From positions 1-34,911 of the forward strand of contig CAIZNH010000003.1 in assembly GCA_903934325.1 (NCBI GenBank): a stretch of 34,911 bases of DNA, read 5' to 3'. The notes below the pieces were generated by a model. That model was not told where the DNA came from, searched no databases, and was given only the letters and a program-made list of their open reading frames with translations. Positions 32,777 through 34,911 of this stretch are shown here, piece by piece (the stretch's first letter is position 1; the number at the start of each line of letters is the position of its first letter). A program made the translations under genes and the position numbers. Origin of the DNA: an uncultured Alphaproteobacteria bacterium. Lineage in GTDB: Bacteria; Pseudomonadota; Alphaproteobacteria; Sphingomonadales; Sphingomonadaceae.

Positions 32777-32808
32777 AAGGGCGGCCCCGCAAGGGTGCCG
32801 CCCTTTTT
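32777..32808 (+). terminator. Intrinsic terminator of rplM-rpsI
   Basis: A 9-bp GC-rich stem (32777-32785 with 32797-32805) with an 11-nt loop is followed by T to 32808. It lies about 60 nt after the rpsI stop. Confidence 0.9.
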
Positions 32809-32828
32809 GTTTTGCGACGCGAATGCGT

Positions 32829-33026
32829 TCAGCGCTGAAGCAGCATCAGCGCCCATGACAGGCCGGTGCCCGACAGGAATACCGGCCAGGACCAGTAAAC
32901 CTGCGCCTCCGCCAGCGAGACCAGCTCGATCGCCAGCGGCCCTGCACTGGTGCCCTGCGACCCGATCACCAGACCGATGGTGGCCGAAAGAATCGCGCCC
33001 AGTATGGATGCCTTCAACAATTCCAT
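32829..33026 (-). CDS. Small two-helix membrane protein
   Basis: A 65-residue hydrophobic protein with two predicted membrane helices (about 5-22 and 42-62) joined by a short loop containing GSQGTSAGP. No family could be named. A very good ribosome-binding site, GGAGGA, lies about 7 nt before ATG 33026, which supports translation. A minus-strand terminator ends only 30 nt upstream of the ATG, so the gene is either read through it or its promoter is unusually close. Confidence 0.7.
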   Translation of the reverse strand: MELLKASILGAILSATIGLVIGSQGTSAGPLAIELVSLAEAQVYWSWPVFLSGTGLSWALMLLQR

Positions 33027-33056
33027 CCTCGTTCCTCCGGACCAAGTAGAGTGACG

Positions 33057-33087
33057 AAAAAGGGGCAGAACCGGCCAGCCGGTCTGC
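33057..33087 (-). terminator. Intrinsic terminator after the metallophosphoesterase gene
   Basis: Stem GCAG/CTGC (33065-33068 with 33084-33087), one bulged A, ACCGG/CCGGT (33070-33074 with 33079-33083), 4-nt loop; on the minus strand it is followed by CCC and five T (33061-33057). It lies 63 nt after the metallophosphoesterase stop and 30 nt before the next start codon. Confidence 0.8.
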
Positions 33088-33150
33088 GGTCCAGTTTCAC
33101 CAATAAAGTCTTAACGCGCCTGCTAGGGAAAAGGTTAAGGCAGCGGGGCC

Positions 33151-33906
33151 TCAGGTTACCGCCGCCGCGCCTGCGGTGCGCAGTTCGGTGGCAATCACCC
33201 CGCCCCGCTCGACAGTGATCACGCGCCAAGAAGGCGGCGCCCCGTGCCGCAGCCGGGTCGAGAGCGTGCCAGCGCCGATCATCCGCGCAGAGTGGCCGCC
33301 GCGGCTGCGCACCTCGTCGAAGGGCACATGGACATGGCCCGACATGATTGCGTGCGCCCCCGCCTCGGCCAGCGCGGCAAAGGCAGCATCGCCGCCGATC
33401 GTGGGGTTCTTGCCCGTGTCATCCTTGCCCAGCAGCGGGTGATGCGCGGTGACGATGATCGTGCGCGGATCGCCGTCCAGTGCGGCCAGCTGTGCCAGCG
33501 TCGCGGCCAGCGCGGGCGGCCTGATCACCCCGTCCGACCACGGAAAGCGGGTCTGCGCGCTCACGGTCGTCAGCAGCGGCACCAGCACCACATCCTCCGA
33601 CACGAACCCGCCCGGTACTGTCTGCCGCAACCGGTTGTAGCGGCGGAAGGGATCGGTGAAGCGCTCCCACGGGTTGTAATAGGGCATGTCGTGATTGCCC
33701 GGCTCGAGCACCACCGGCACGCCGAGCGCGGCAAACCATTCCGCCGCCGCCGCATATTCGGAATGCTTGGCGCGCTGGGTGAGATCGCCGGTGCAGACCA
33801 CCGCATCGGGCCGCTCCTCGGCCACGGCACGCGCGACTTCGGCCAGTGCGGCGCGGTTCTCGACCCCGAAATGCACGTCGCTGATGTGGAACAGGCGGGT
33901 GGTCAT
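33151..33906 (-). CDS. Metallophosphoesterase
   Basis: A 251-residue calcineurin-like phosphoesterase, probably cutting a phosphodiester with two metal ions. The five motifs are in order: DVHFG (10-14), GDLTQ, GNHDMPYYNP, AHHP and GHVHVPFDE. The short length and lack of a signal peptide suit a cytoplasmic 3',5'-cyclic nucleotide phosphodiesterase-like (CpdA-type) enzyme, but the substrate is not settled by sequence. ATG 33906 starts 7 nt after the upstream membrane-protein stop, so the two are co-transcribed. A terminator follows. Confidence 0.88.
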   Translation of the reverse strand: MTTRLFHISDVHFGVENRAALAEVARAVAEERPDAVVCTGDLTQRAKHSEYAAAAEWFAALGVPVVLEPGNHDMPYYNPWERFTDPFRRYNRLRQTVPGGFVSEDVVLVPLLTTVSAQTRFPWSDGVIRPPALAATLAQLAALDGDPRTIIVTAHHPLLGKDDTGKNPTIGGDAAFAALAEAGAHAIMSGHVHVPFDEVRSRGGHSARMIGAGTLSTRLRHGAPPSWRVITVERGGVIATELRTAGAAAVT

Positions 33907-33913
33907 CGCGGGA

Positions 33914-34186
33914 TCAGATCCTGCGGGCCAGCAGCAGCCATGCGGCCACCGCGTTGAACGCCGAATAGCCGACATAGGCCCAGACGAAATCGGGCCAGCC
34001 ATTGCTCGCCAGCATCAGCGCGAAGAACAGCACCGCGAATTCGGTCACCAGCGCGGCCCCGCTGCCGAGCTTGCGACTCACCAGCGGCAGCCGTGCGAAC
34101 AGCGGGTGCCGGCTGTCGAATACGGCGCGATTGAGCGCGAAATTCGCGATGCCCAGAACAAAGATCACGGTGGTCTGCCATGCCAT
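33914..34186 (-). CDS. Small membrane protein of unknown function
   Basis: A 90-residue hydrophobic protein with three predicted membrane helices (about 3-18, 45-62 and 66-88) and a basic loop FDSRHPLFARLPLVSRK between the first two. I do not recognise a family beyond a general resemblance to uncharacterised sphingomonad membrane proteins. ATG 34186 begins right at the first helix; an in-frame GTG at 34240 would add 18 mostly charged residues. Neither start has a clear SD. It is co-transcribed with the metallophosphoesterase gene. Confidence 0.7.
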   Translation of the reverse strand: MAWQTTVIFVLGIANFALNRAVFDSRHPLFARLPLVSRKLGSGAALVTEFAVLFFALMLASNGWPDFVWAYVGYSAFNAVAAWLLLARRI

Positions 34187-34413
34187 TGACGCCACTATGG
34201 CCTCGCGCCGGTCGATTGGAAACCGCCATTTGTCCGGCACTTCATGCCGTCCGTCCCAGTGCCGCCGCGCCGGTCGAGCGGCGGGCGCGGTTTGATCGAC
34301 CTGTGGCTGAAGCCCCTTGGAAAGCGGTCTATTTCTGAACTCGGCAGAGCGCCTGGCAACCCCCGGATCGGCACTCCCGCCCGATCACAGGCCACCTGCC
34401 GATGGAGATGACC
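34187..34413. other. Divergent intergenic region before urcA
   Basis: This 227-bp stretch separates the minus-strand membrane-protein gene from urcA. It contains GC-rich inverted repeats around 34260-34292 but no gene or clear promoter that I could support. Confidence 0.4.
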
Positions 34414-34725
34414 ATGAAGACTTTTGCACTCGCCACTGCGGCGCTCGGCCTTGTCTGTTCCGCCGCGACCCCGGTTCTGGCCGAACCGGTCGAAAAGATG
34501 AGCATCGAAGTGAAGCTCGATGACATCAATCTTGCGAGCCCCTCGGGCCAGAAGCTGCTCGACCAGCGGATCGAACGCGCAGTGCGCGTCGTGTGCCGCA
34601 CCGACGAGGTGACCACCGGCTCGCACATCCTGACGCAGGAGCGCCGCGAATGCGTCACCAAGGCTCACGCCGACGCCCGTCAGCAGGTCGCGGCCATCAC
34701 CGGAGATCGCCAGCGCGGCGGCTGA
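34414..34725 (+). CDS. UrcA family exported protein
   Basis: A 103-residue protein with a signal peptide (about 1-23, ending SAATPVLA|EPV). The mature part has the UrcA-family pattern: VKLDDINLASPSGQKLLDQRIERAVRVVC, then a second cysteine in RRECVTKAHADARQQVAA; the two cysteines may form a disulfide. The family is common in sphingomonads and caulobacters, with no established function. The ATG at 34414 has GGAG 6 nt upstream and begins the signal peptide; the ATG at 34402 is less likely. A strong terminator follows 50 nt later, so this is a single-gene unit. Confidence 0.85.
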   Translation: MKTFALATAALGLVCSAATPVLAEPVEKMSIEVKLDDINLASPSGQKLLDQRIERAVRVVCRTDEVTTGSHILTQERRECVTKAHADARQQVAAITGDRQRGG

Positions 34726-34775
34726 ACCGCGCAGATGCTTCACGGCCGGCACCAACCCCGCGGTGCCGCCGTCAT

Positions 34776-34817
34776 GGCCCGAACCCTTCCAGTCCCTGGG
34801 GTTCGGGCCGTTTTTTT
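34776..34817 (+). terminator. Intrinsic terminator of the urcA gene
   Basis: An 11-bp perfect stem (34776-34786 with 34799-34809), 12-nt loop, then G and seven T (34811-34817). It ends the urcA transcript. Confidence 0.92.
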
Positions 34818-34843
34818 GGAATAGGGCTGACGCCCGTTGCAGA

Positions 34844-34911
34844 CCCCCCCCGCCCCGCCTCCCCGCCCGGCCACCATAACATAGTGGTACTATTGGTGGC
34901 CGGGCGGGGAG
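34844..34911. repeat. Edge palindrome, right copy (truncated by window end)
   Basis: Perfect 18-bp arms (34859-34876 and 34894-34911) enclose the same bulge and inner stem as the left copy (34881-34885 with 34889-34893, loop 34886-34888). The left flank has four C-runs (34844-34851, 34853-34856, 34861-34864, 34866-34868), which gives a G-quadruplex pattern on the minus strand. The window ends inside the right arm. Confidence 0.88.

Noticed and set aside
34195..34755. A 186-codon minus-strand frame over the urcA gene
   Set aside because: It crosses the urcA gene, which has a signal peptide, conserved cysteines, an SD and a terminator, and it has no recognisable domain.

Overview
The window reads as a piece of an alphaproteobacterial chromosome, most likely from the Sphingomonadales and probably the Erythrobacteraceae (Erythrobacter/Porphyrobacter type). 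The basis is the high GC content, the densely overlapping genes, a full Rrf2-sufB...sufA iron-sulfur operon, a COX15-type heme A synthase, an UrcA-family protein, a DUF2093 protein and a fused ThiS-ThiG protein. No phage, transposase, CRISPR, tRNA or rRNA was seen. Gene content is housekeeping, so most of the unusual signals are in intergenic palindromes, in overlaps and at protein ends.

Layout: 1-60 is half of a large G-rich palindrome. 102-1334 (+) encodes a crotonase-family enzyme and a SpoIIAA-like protein; tadA follows on minus. rpmB (1929-2216, +) has its own leader and terminator. 2296-5007 (-) is xseA, a DUF2093 protein and a frameshifted phytase-like esterase. purD (5006-6298, +) starts on the very bases where xseA starts. 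6343-7626 (+) has a lipoprotein cytochrome c and a membrane protein. 7766-8767 (-) is an adenosine-kinase-like PfkB protein. 8872-10977 (+) has an EI24/CysZ-like membrane protein, a lipoprotein and an internally duplicated acidic protein.

10881-18581 (-) is one long, almost fully overlapping cluster: Rrf2 regulator, sufB, a DUF559 endonuclease-like gene, an exported protein of unknown function, sufC, sufD, sufS, sufT, a GNAT acetyltransferase, sufA and an SRPBCC protein. It has a recognisable promoter with a palindromic operator at its head. Upstream are an AraC regulator, a DUF885 hydrolase and a candidate small RNA or attenuated leader (about 21516-21610).

21777-26535 (+) has pyrD, gamma-glutamyltransferase and a long-chain acyl-CoA ligase. 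26559-28750 (-) has two unknown proteins and the ThiS-ThiG fusion. A MerC-domain gene (-) with a Zur-like palindrome is divergent from COX15-cutA-Tat protein (+). rplM-rpsI (31720-32714, +) ends in a strong terminator. The right end has a small membrane protein, a metallophosphoesterase and another membrane protein (-), an urcA gene (+), a terminator, and a second copy of the edge palindrome.

The best leads are these. A 65-bp imperfect palindrome sits in frame inside the 5' end of sufS, and another repeat-like palindrome supplies the last 17 residues of the protein at 26559. The window is bounded by two copies of a G-quadruplex-bearing palindrome. A DUF559 protein that has lost a key acidic residue is locked into the suf operon. 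There is a terminated small RNA candidate with a CCUC loop upstream of the DUF885 gene.
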